NCBI RefSeq assembly: GCF_937616625.2
Contig: NC_065571.1
Span: forward strand, 52,127,651-52,191,650
Length of the DNA: 64,000 nucleotides
Source: Mercurialis annua
Taxonomy: Eukaryota > Streptophyta > Magnoliopsida > Malpighiales > Euphorbiaceae
Direction: 5' to 3'
The notes under the pieces were generated by a model. The model made no database searches, was not told the origin of the DNA, and was given only the letters and a program-made list of their open reading frames with translations. Made by a program: the position numbers and the translations under genes. Position 1 is the stretch's first letter. Each line of letters begins with the position of its first letter. Shown piece after piece: positions 54,776 through 64,000 of this stretch.

Positions 54776-55891
54776 AACTATCTTATATGTGGGAAGGGGG
54801 GGGACAGACAAAATTACGATAATAGTGTTCATTAATAGTTCAAGTTACAATAAATATTCAAAGAGTTTAACTATATGTAAATTTAATAGTTTATTAAAAA
54901 TAAATATTAAAAGCTAAAATAAAAATTAATCCGAACAAGATTTGTGAAGATGGAGTTTGAAGTTGAGTAGGACTAAATTTAACAGATTAAAAAGATCGAA
55001 ATAGAGTTTCAACAAAATCAAAAGTCCAACCTCTCTTATTAGTCCACCGATTACAGTTTAGGCTAAATTCTCTAATAAGTTCACTGTTTATAGTTTAGGC
55101 AACTAAGACACGGTAAAAATAAAACTAATCCATGTTTTTATACTTTATGGAAAACTGGAAATATACACCAAAACTCTCCAAATGGTTATTTTATGATGAT
55201 TGCTATTTGCTGACAAACAAGCACAAATTAAATATAATCTCAGCATATTATTTAAACAAATTGAGATGTTATCGTTTTATATATTTTAAAAATGTTTCTA
55301 AATTTGTTAATAGGTTATTTGATGATGACAATTTTAAATTAATAGGTTAAAAGTAATAGGTTCTTCCATGATGATCTTACTAATTAAACTAGGCTTAATC
55401 ACCAAAAAAAATCACGACCTTTTAGTTAATATTTAAATCAGAACGAGTTACATAATTATCACTCACAGGAGTAAACGTGCCAATAACAAATAATTTATAA
55501 CAATTTATCAACAACTAAACTATTTTAATTAACTTTTTATTTATTATTAATATATCACGGGTCATATAGAGTTCATTAAGGGTAATAATTATTATCAAAA
55601 AGAAAAATTAGTTGTATAAAGAATTTAATATTAGTTGTATTAAAAATATAAGATGTTGTCTTTACTGAAGAGGTGTGTATGATAATTTTTTTTTTGCAAA
55701 TTAAAATATTTAATTTATTAATTATAACATATACAACGGGTCATATAAATATCAATCACGTGCTACAATTATAATATAAACAAGGATATTGTATTTAGAA
55801 CTTAAGTAATATATTTAATAATCTAATATTTAATATACACAACGGGTCATGTAAATGTCGCTCACGTGCGTAGCACGTGGCGAAACGCTAG
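54692..55891 (+). mobile_element. Helitron-like unit, 3' end CTAG
   Basis: It has the same 5' layout as the unit at 52998 (TATC array, ctataactatcttatatgtg, G run, gacagacaaaatt). It ends with the hairpin cacgtgc-gta-gcacgtg, then gcgaaacgCTAG at 55888-55891. It carries no gene. Confidence 0.7.
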
Positions 55892-56391
55892 TACTATATA
55901 TAAAAGCACGGATGGGGGGGGACAGGCAAATTTACGGAATAGTCCTTTCCAGTTACTACTAAATAAAAGTTTTATAGTCATTAACTAATTAGTTATTTAA
56001 TTAATCACTATTGTAATTAAAGTCCTAATTAGAATAGGTAGCTAAATTACCTCCAATTTAGCTTTTAGTATGTAAAAAATAACTAAATTGTCTCCAAATT
56101 AGTAGGAATACCTATCTTTTAGTTTGATTGAACTATAAAATTAAAATACTCCATTTGGTCAATATATTATTATTTAAATTTCTATTTTATTATTTTTAAA
56201 GATATTATTAATAAAAATAAGTTAATTATTTAATTATGGTTATTATAAAACCAAAAGAAGAATAAATTTAATATGAAAAAATATTTAATAACCGAATATA
56301 TATATTTATTAATAATTATAATAAATTTAATAATATGTTCATTGACGAGTTACGTTACGAGCCACGTGCATAGCACGTAATGCGAAACTAG
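55892..56391 (+). mobile_element. Non-autonomous Helitron, tandem unit 1
   Basis: It begins tactatatataaaagcacgg directly after the CTAG of the preceding unit. It ends with the hairpin acgtgc-ata-gcacgt, then aatgcgaaaCTAG. At about 500 bp it is nearly the same as the next unit and the copy at 15928-16473, with a few indels. Confidence 0.85.
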
Positions 56392-56878
56392 TACTATATA
56401 TAAAAGCACGGATGGGGGGGGGGCAGGCAAATTTACTGAATAATCCTTTTCAGTTTACTACTAAATAAAGGTTTTATAGTTATTAACTAATTAGTTATTT
56501 AATTAATCACTACTGTAATTAAAGTCCTAATTAGAATAGGTAGCTAAATTATCTCCAATTAAATTTTTAGTATGTAAAAAATAACTAAATTGTCTCCAAA
56601 TTAGTAGGAATACCTATCTTTTAGTTTGATTGAACTACAAAATTAAAATACTGTATTTGGTCAATATATTATTATTTAAATTTCTATCTTATTATTTTTA
56701 AAGATATTATTAATAAAATTAAGTTAATTATGGTTATTATATTTAACTTTACAAAAATTCTTAACTATTTTAATATTAATTATAAATAAAATATTAATAT
56801 AATTATAAAAAAATTACTAATATGTTCATTGAGTAGTTACGTTACGAGCCACGTGCATAGCACGTAATGCGAAACTAG
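56392..56878 (+). mobile_element. Non-autonomous Helitron, tandem unit 2
   Basis: It is joined to unit 1 by the same CTAG-tactatatataaaag junction. It ends in the same hairpin and CTAG at 56875-56878, followed by T. It is 487 bp and has no coding sequence. Confidence 0.85.
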
Positions 56879-57094
56879 TTAGTATAAATGTCTAGAATGA
56901 CGTCGTTTTGGTCGTCTCTACGGCCAAAAACGACACCATTTTAATAAAACAAGTAAAACATAAAGTGCATAGTGGGATATAGAATTAAAAATTTGAAAAG
57001 GTTTGGCTAATTGATGGGGCGTTTAAAAAGTTGGGGTTAAATCGAAAAAAACGCTAAAATTTGTGCTATTTGATGAGATTAATCCTTAAAAATA

Positions 57095-57676
57095 TCTAAT
57101 TTTTTTTACTTAATTCATATGAAATCTCTTGTATTTTATCACTTCTGTTCAGAAAGTTTCTAATCCTATCTCAAAAATGTTCTCTTTTCTTTAAAACTTT
57201 CTCTCTAACAATTGTTGAAAAGCTATATCTAATCCTATTTCCAGCGCGAGCCAATCTGATAACAGAGAATGAGATCCTTTGAGCCCTGTAGTGTGATAAG
57301 GTCCAGTTATTTACACAACCTTACACCACAAGACTATGGGTGTACACAAAATAGCAAATGGGAACAATATTTCAAAACTATACCGCACAAACTACTTGAA
57401 AACAGAATTTTAGAATCATTCAATGTCATTGTTGCTCTTCCATAAAAGATTAATTACTTTAAACTAATTCTAAATAGTCTAATAAACCCTTTTTTTAATA
57501 ATACAATAAACTTAACATATTGCAAATCTCCTTATTTATTGATCAATGATCATATATATCTTCAAATAAATTAGCATATCAATAAGAAAAAAGTCTTAAA
57601 AACATGCCAATACAAATTATACAATACAATACATACAAAAACAAAATCAAACCTAATTCAATTCTGTTTTTTTTTT
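57095..57676. other. COPT5 3' flank
   Basis: This is spacer that includes the 3'UTR of the copper transporter. I see no gene or clear repeat. Confidence 0.45.
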
Positions 57677-58114
57677 TCAAGCACAAGCACATGGATTATC
57701 CATAATACTCATCAAATTCTCATCATCACTTCTAAAAATCAAATACCCAATACCCAACCCAATCACAATTGCCAAAAATACTCCTCCATTAAACGACATC
57801 ACAGCAAGCATCAACAAATACCCAATCGCCGAATTCACCCCAAAAAGCAACGCCCCACCTACACGCGCCGCCGACCATTTCCCTCCGCCGCCGCTAATCT
57901 TAGACCCGATCATAGGCTCCTGCAACCCGCCCGGCGATCCACCTTTCGCCGCCGAGACTCTGAGTTGGACTCGGCAGTTCTCTAAGATCTGGTACAAAAT
58001 TGGAACAAATACACAGGCGAGAAGGGTTAAACTGTAACTTAGCCATGTTTTTGTTCGCCATGAATCGATGAGAATTGTTACTTCTTTGCTCCAGTAAAAT
58101 GTCATGTGCATCAT
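57677..58114 (-). CDS. COPT5: Copper transporter 5 (COPT5 type, Ctr family)
   Basis: A single-exon gene of 145 residues, the usual size. The N-terminus MMHMTFYW is the short Met-rich start typical of COPT5. Three membrane segments lie at about 24-44, 84-107 and 110-128. The second has the copper-selecting MxxxM motif (Met102 and Met106) and the third has GxxxG (Gly119 and Gly123) for trimer packing. The C-terminal PCACA gives a CxC metal-binding end. The loop at 54-82 is Gly/Ser-rich. COPT5 in Arabidopsis sits in the vacuolar or prevacuolar membrane and exports stored Cu(I) to the cytosol. The close match through LLFGVNSAIGYLLMLAVMSF and GYLIFRSDDE supports this member rather than the plasma-membrane COPT1/2. 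Confidence 0.94.
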   Translation of the reverse strand: MMHMTFYWSKEVTILIDSWRTKTWLSYSLTLLACVFVPILYQILENCRVQLRVSAAKGGSPGGLQEPMIGSKISGGGGKWSAARVGGALLFGVNSAIGYLLMLAVMSFNGGVFLAIVIGLGIGYLIFRSDDENLMSIMDNPCACA

Positions 58115-59160
58115 TTTTAATTTCTGGTGGGTTGGTGACTCGGTGAGTTGAGAGAAAACAAGAGGAGCGAGTTAAACAGAACGGTCAATGATGATGATGA
58201 CGAGAAGCTTTGTAGTGAACGTTTATTCTTTGTAGTACAAATCGAATGGAGTACGCATAGTTTAGTTGTACGTTAAAATGGATAATTACAAAACTAATCC
58301 TTTAAATTTGTACTATGCTTTAGTTTGATGACTTTCTTAAGAATAAAGTACAATTATTAGGAAAAGGGTCATTATTCATTTAATATATTTGCACTTCAGT
58401 TTAAAGATATGTTTATTTATTATACGGTTAGTTGTATTTTTTTTTATGAATTTTAGCGTGTTTTGCAATTATAATATAAATTGTAAAAAATTAGGTAAAC
58501 CGGTCACCAACTTTTATGTGTTGACAAATTGAAACAACGAACTAATTTTTGTTGATATTTATGTTAAATTTCGTGATTTACTGTAGTTGACTGTTTCCCT
58601 TTCTGTTTTTAAATTTATTAAATATATTCTGTCAATTTGGATAAATATTACAATTTTTATAAATTAATCAAAATATTATGTTACTTAAAATAATATTAAA
58701 GTTATTGTACATTTTTTAGGGAAAAGAATTTCAGATTACAATTTAGTAGGGTAAGAAAATTTGTATGATTTACAATAACTCACCTTTCTATTAAGCTAGT
58801 AGATATTGTTTGTATCTCACATACTAATGTGACCTCTTAGATGAATTGTTTGTTTGAAAATAAGTATATATGAGTTATAATTTAAATGATATAAATGGTT
58901 AAAATTTCTATTAAAAATGTAAATTATATTCCTTCCACTAGCGCTTTTTCAATTATAAAAAGAGTAAATCACAAAAATACAACAAAATTGACATGTATTT
59001 ACACACATTACCACTTATATCACCTATTTATCATTCTTACCATAAAACACAAAAAGTTTTCATTAGCACCATTCCATTAGAATACAGACATGTATATCAT
59101 TAAAAATTCCCTCTTCTTTCTCTACAATAATAAATAGAACCTATCCACTATTGACATATA
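58115..59160. other. COPT5 promoter side and spacer
   Basis: No gene was seen. The bases next to the start must hold the COPT5 promoter. A short ggaaaagggtcatt at about 58360 resembles one end of the 26126 element, without a partner. Confidence 0.4.
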
Positions 59161-59213
59161 TATTTTTTTGTCTAACTATATTTTTTTATTAAAAAACCTA
59201 TTACTAAAAGAAC

Positions 59214-61050
59214 TGACGCGCGTCAGGTTTGATGTGGGTCTGACCTGATGCGCGTCAGGCCATGTAAGGCTGACACATAGATCAGCCCTACTAAGTCATG
59301 CATCAGTACTAAACTGATGCATGAGTGCTTTTTTAAATAATTGTTTTTTATTTTAATAAATATTTATTTAAATATAAAATATTTATGTTAAATTATATTT
59401 AAAATTTATTTTATTTATTATATATAATATAAATTTTAATTTTAATATTAAAAATGTAAATATTTTTAATAAAATAATTAAATTTTAAAAATATAAATAT
59501 AAATATATTTTAAAAAAATAATCAAATTTTAAAAATATAAAAATACAAAATAAAATAATTAAAAATTTAACAATGCATCTATTTTATATATTTTAAAAAT
59601 ATGTTTATCATGTATAAAATATGTATCAACAATATATCTATTAAATAAATTTTTTTTAAAAATATACAGTATATAAATTTAGGAAAAATATATCTATCAT
59701 GTATCTATTTAAATACATTTAAAAATATATCTATCGTGTATAAATTATGTATCAGCGATGTATCTATTGTGTATCTGAGATGTATCAAATATTTATCGAA
59801 TATTTTGCACTTCTACTCGTTTTTTTCCTTTCTTCCACCTTGGACTTCCGGTGAAATCATGAAAACGAACCGATCAAATATATACAAAATTATAAATATA
59901 ATAATACTAATTAAAATGAACTAATTAGTTTATTTTAATTAGTATTATTACATATATGTTTATAAGATTTTCTAAATATAAAAATTATTATTTTTCATTG
60001 CAATTTAACAATAGAACAAAAATTATTATTTTTATAGTCTATTTAGCAGCTCTATACCCAATATGCAATTTAGTTGAACATGTTTTAGGGTTATTTCTGA
60101 TTTTATTTTTAATGAATCGAGTTTAAATTTTTAATTTTTAAATGGTAGAAAGTGCATTTTCAGATATCTTATTGTTGCTAATTCGATCAATTTGATTTGA
60201 TATTTATACACAATTTATACATGCTAGATACATATTTGATACATTAATTCGAATATATTTTTAATATATTTTTAATTCATCTCTGATACACAATTTATAC
60301 ATGATAGATACAAATTTGATACATTAATTGAATTAACTGACTAATTTGATTGGTTCATTTTTAAATTTAAAAAAACTTATAAGCATATATGTAATAATAC
60401 TAATTAAATGAACTAATTTAGTTCATTTTAATTAGTATTATTATATTTATTGTTTTATTTATATTTGATCGGTTCGGTTTCATGGTTTGACCGGAAGCCC
60501 AAGGTGGTAGAAAGGGAAAAAATAAGTAAAAATGCAAAATATTTGATACATCTCGGATACATGTGTAATACATTTCTGATATATAATTTATACGTGTTTA
60601 AAATGACTATTGTAAAATTACGTTAAAAATTGAAAAAATTTCAAACATATAATTTGATACATCTCCGATACATATATGATACATTTCTGATACATTGCCG
60701 ATACATATAAGATAAAAAAATTCACTTTTTTATTATGTACAATTTTGGCTAAACGAACAATTAAATAGAAACAGAGGGAGTATAATATATGAGAGACGTA
60801 TCAAATATGTATCGAAGATATAAACAAAAAAAAGTAATATATTTGTATTTTTAAAATTTAAATTTAAAATTAATATTTTTAAAATAAAAATATAATAAAT
60901 AAATTTTCTATATAATTTAAGTAAATATATAAATATATAGTTTATATTAAAACAAAAAAATTGATATCAGGTGCACCTGAAATTTGGTTCAAATGACCCG
61001 CGCATCACACGCGGGTCATATATTACAGCAAGTGCATATGCACCTGCTGT
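59214..61050. mobile_element. Large palindrome-rich element (unclassified)
   Basis: Inverted arms of about 230 bp lie at about 59712-59980 and 60375-60605. They share ccaccttggacttccggt-like and aatactaattaaaatgaact stretches in opposite directions. Both outer sides carry compact hairpins. At the left these are tgacgcgcgtca (59214-59225) and an 11-bp stem with 7-base loop at 59296-59324. At the right they are caggtgcacctg (60968-60979), a 10-bp stem with 7-base loop at 60993-61019, and a long palindrome at 61025-61050. Gatacat words recur throughout. There is no coding sequence, and ends and target duplication are unknown. Confidence 0.5.
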
Positions 61051-63061
61051 TAAAAAAAATTCAAATTAACTTTTTCTTTGGACACGTGTTAGGTGAAGAG
61101 TGAAGGTGGTGTTGGAAGAAATAAAACACTCATACTTGGTATTTTTTGTAACAAAAATGGTACCAAAATAAACAAATTTATTAAAATTGCATTATATGAA
61201 ATGTGAAGGCTTTTTTCTTGTTTTCTTGTTATTTTCTCTTATAAAAATATATATTTAAGAGTAGATGTTGTAGACTCTAATTTTAACCACGTTCAAAGTT
61301 TAAAAAATATCCTTGTGCAAAAATATTTTCGAGATAATATTATTATTGAAACATCATTTAATAGCTTGAATTTTTGGACAAACCGATTATTTGTCCATAG
61401 AAATTACAGATTATAACTTTCCATTCATAATCCAAGAGACAGATAGCTAATAGAAGTCCTAAGTGGGGCAAGCGGTTTGATATCGCTTAAACAAGATTTC
61501 GAATTTGAGTCTTGTAAATGTAGAAAATCTCTGGCAGACTCACCTACTATGCTAGGTGCGCGACGCGAGTCATATCCGGATTACTCAAGGCGAAGCCTTG
61601 AAAACTTGATGAACAACTAAAAAAATAGAATCCTAAGTGGGCTGCTGCTAAAGTAGCACCATGGCCGGTTGTCGACTAGGCCGAATTTAGATGTATCTAT
61701 TAAATTGTCCATGAACCATTCACGATAAGATATTATAAGAAACCAATCGAAATTTTGACGGCTGAACCAGTTTTTGACAAAAAAAATTGTTGAAAGAGTT
61801 CACATATGTAGCTTCTAAAGATATGATCAATATTTTGCTAGTTGTTAATATAAGATTTTATTATTTTGTAGAAGCATTTTATTTCTCATTTTTGGACTGG
61901 CTTGCTGTGCTACAACACTTGGTGTGCACCACATAACCACATACCAAACACCATGATTCCTAAATCAACTTGTTAAAATGATTAATTGGGATTATTCAAT
62001 CTCAAATTAATGCAAAGCCAAAGTTTAATATGTTTGTATTGTAGTATAAAACAAAAAAGTTACACTATAATGAGTATATTCCATTAATTCCACTTCTAGT
62101 TCGATGCTCATGCGTAAGCTAAGCCACACAACTGCTATCTCATTTATACAACAAAAGCTTTTATTCCATTACTTATCTTATCACTTTGTCCTACTTCATA
62201 CAAACTTATCAATATCAATTTCAATACATTAACTCATTTCATAGCAAGTTGTACTTTGAAACTTAGGCTTAAATAAAAGTTGTATCACATGTCTAGTGGC
62301 GAAACTAAAAATTAAATAGAAAAACCGGTAATAAAAAAAATTCAAAATGAAACGATAAAAACTGAATGTGATCACAGAAACAACTGAATACGGCCAGTGA
62401 CCAATAGTTAACGAATGTCCGTCCTACCATTGTTCCGTCCAAGATAAACTAAACATCAGACAAACAAATCATTAAAAAATAACAAATAAATTAAAGATTA
62501 AGCTTCTGGCGAAACTAAATATAAAATTGAAAAAATAGTCTCGTGATTGACAAAAAATCTTTAAAGAGTAAAATTTAAGGCGAACTAGATAAAAACAACA
62601 ATTTTTTTTTTCGAGAATAAACAACAATTTAATACAACTAGTGACTCACGGTTAAAAGATGATTGTCCACCCTACTTTCGACTCCGCTACTTGCTAAGCT
62701 AAATGCAATTCAACAAAATCTTAAACATACAGAAAACAAATTAAAGATTACTTCATTTTAATTTCATTAATATTATAAATTCTATAAAAGAAAATTTGTT
62801 TAAATCTTTAACTTCATAATACTAGTTAACTTGACGGAACAAGGTTACATATGTGTAACACATGTTATCAAACACTATGTTATTATTCATGTTCTTGAAC
62901 TCCAAAATTATCACTTAATGCAGCATAATTAGATTATATAAATTAAACAAAGATTTTATATTAAAATTGTTTATAAAGCTCAATTAAGATTAAAATGAAA
63001 ACTATACTATAACATAAAAAAATAACTAATTTTATCTTAAATTTTTAATTAAATTTTCCAA
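61051..63061. other. Intergenic, A/T-rich
   Basis: I saw no gene. At about 61447-61620 a G/C-richer patch (gtggggcaagcggtttgatat, gatttcgaatttgagtc) resembles a degraded tRNA-type SINE head. It also has a small hairpin at caaggcgaagccttg. Confidence 0.4.
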
Positions 63062-63673
63062 CTAAACCTCTTTTGACAACGATAATGAGGTGGACAACGA
63101 TGATTGCTTCATCTTCCTCGGCGAATCTATGCTTCGTCGGAGAAGATCTTTCACCGCCGATATCAAATTCACTGTCGGGACCGAAGATTTAAACTGCTGA
63201 CAAAACTTCATATGCTTTTCAACCGCCTCTTCAATTCCAATATCCTTCTTCGATCGGCAACGCTCATACTTAACCGCCTCGCCGCATAATCCGCAAATAA
63301 ACCGACCGCCGAACCGCTCGCGAACGCGAGCAATGTACGCCGCCGTACACTCCTCGATCAAACCGCAACACTCGCAAGCTTTAAACTGCTGGCAAAACTT
63401 CGTATGCTTTTCAACCGCTTCTTCAATTCCGATATCCTTCTCCGATCTGCAACTCTCATCGTTAACCGCCTCGCCGCACAATCCGCAAATCCAGCGACCG
63501 CAGAACCTCTCACGCACGCGAGCAATGTACGCCGCCGTACACTCCTCCATCAAACCGCAACACTCGCATTTAGCTAGCTCAATCTCCGCCTCCTCCGCCG
63601 CCGTTGCTGGCGGAGGAGAGAGTAGAATTTGCTTCACCGCCATTATCTCTTCGGTTTCCGTTGTTGTGCACAT
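63062..63673 (-). CDS. DUF1677 protein with tandemly duplicated domain
   Basis: A single exon of 203 residues. Plant DUF1677 proteins normally have one Cys-rich domain of about 65 residues; here there are two in a row. Domain 1 is at about 36-98 (CECCGLMEECTAAYIARVRE, then WICGLCGEAV, ending KHTKFCQQF). Domain 2 is at about 100-162 (CECCGLIEECTAAYIARVRE, then FICGLCGEAV, ending KHMKFCQQF). The copies are 64 residues apart and very alike in both protein and DNA, so the doubling is recent. The Cys pattern suggests metal or zinc binding, but the function of the family is unknown. The tail (165-203) is Ser- and Lys-rich. The start is the first ATG; a second in-frame ATG is ten codons on. Confidence 0.88.
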   Translation of the reverse strand: MCTTTETEEIMAVKQILLSPPPATAAEEAEIELAKCECCGLMEECTAAYIARVRERFCGRWICGLCGEAVNDESCRSEKDIGIEEAVEKHTKFCQQFKACECCGLIEECTAAYIARVRERFGGRFICGLCGEAVKYERCRSKKDIGIEEAVEKHMKFCQQFKSSVPTVNLISAVKDLLRRSIDSPRKMKQSSLSTSLSLSKEV

Positions 63674-64000
63674 TCTGTGTGATTTTGATTTTGATTTTGA
63701 TTAATATTAGTTCAATTTACTCATAAAAACAAATCAAAACTGAAACATAAACATAATTAAATACACTCAGAATTTTAAAATTTGAAAAAAAAAAAGAATT
63801 AAAAACCTGAAATCAATTCGGAATCAATATAATAACTCGCTGAGATTTTAAAGAAAATCTTAATCTATCGTTCTTTTTCCCACTGAATTTCTTGAAAATT
63901 TTCAACTTCTTCTTCTAAAACTGCTACTGTAGAATTTTTGAGCATTATATACATGAAAATTCGTAGCTAATGATTTTTGGTGACGAGTTTGATTTGCATA
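63674..64000. other. Upstream region of the DUF1677 gene
   Basis: This contains the likely leader and promoter of the DUF1677 gene. There is a small repeat of gattttgatttt next to the start. No other gene is visible before the window ends. Confidence 0.45.

Larger units (their letters stand above)
52901..57085. mobile_element. Mutator-like element with perfect 9-bp TSD, split by Helitrons
   Basis: The left end gggttaatttcatcaaatag matches the inverse of the right end (ctatttgatgagattaatcc), and the match runs on through cacaatttttagcctttttt. The 9-mer ttaaaaata flanks it at 52892-52900 and 57086-57094. The element's own sequence is only about 52901-52997 and 56879-57085. Everything between is Helitron-type material inserted later. 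Confidence 0.85.

Noticed and set aside
52981..54790. Regularly repeated TATC arrays that could be mistaken for a CRISPR array
   Set aside because: The units are 4 bp with no spacers, the genome is a plant's, and they sit in Helitron 5' ends.
63104..63704. Plus-strand frames of 61 and 123 residues
   Set aside because: They are antisense shadows of the DUF1677 gene.

Overview
The window looks like a nuclear chromosome segment from a flowering plant, almost certainly a eudicot. It is very A/T-rich, its genes are split by GT-AG introns, and the products are plant-specific or plant-type: a heterotrimeric G-protein alpha subunit of the GPA1 kind, a class-VII receptor-like cytoplasmic kinase, a COPT-type copper transporter, a DUF247 protein, a DUF1677 protein and a FAP2-type chalcone-isomerase-fold protein. 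About half of the window is intergenic and is packed with small non-autonomous transposons. I could not fix the species from sequence alone.

Layout of genes. On the minus strand, from low to high coordinates: an OXS3-like stress protein (2293-2907); a DUF247 gene broken by two one-base frameshifts (3298-4953); a secreted GH9 endoglucanase with 8 exons (6095-9374); tRNA-Asp(GTC) (10371-10442); FAP2 with 10 exons (10923-13770); GPA1 with 13 coding exons plus a 5'UTR intron (18629-23034, leader to about 24120); and an alpha/beta hydrolase with 5 exons whose introns are full of transposons (29972-36162). The RLCK-VII kinase with 5 exons is the only clear plus-strand gene (49326-51627). COPT5 (57677-58114) and a DUF1677 protein with an internally doubled domain (63062-63673) follow on the minus strand. 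Exon boundaries were worked out by hand. In every multi-exon gene the splice phases close exactly to an open frame of the family's usual length.

The genes do not form a pathway or cluster. They are an ordinary mix of housekeeping and signalling genes.

The repeat landscape is the unusual part. At least six foldback elements carry 9-bp target-site duplications, which points to Mutator-like MITEs. One of them holds a hAT element with its own 8-bp duplication. Another (52901-57085) was split by a block of Helitron-like units arranged head to tail, with two identical unit-to-unit junctions, as expected for rolling-circle multimers. A hAT relic ends 18 bp before the TATA box of the kinase gene. 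Stowaway elements, SINE-like sequences and microsatellites fill much of the rest. I saw no virus, CRISPR array or bacterial-type operon.
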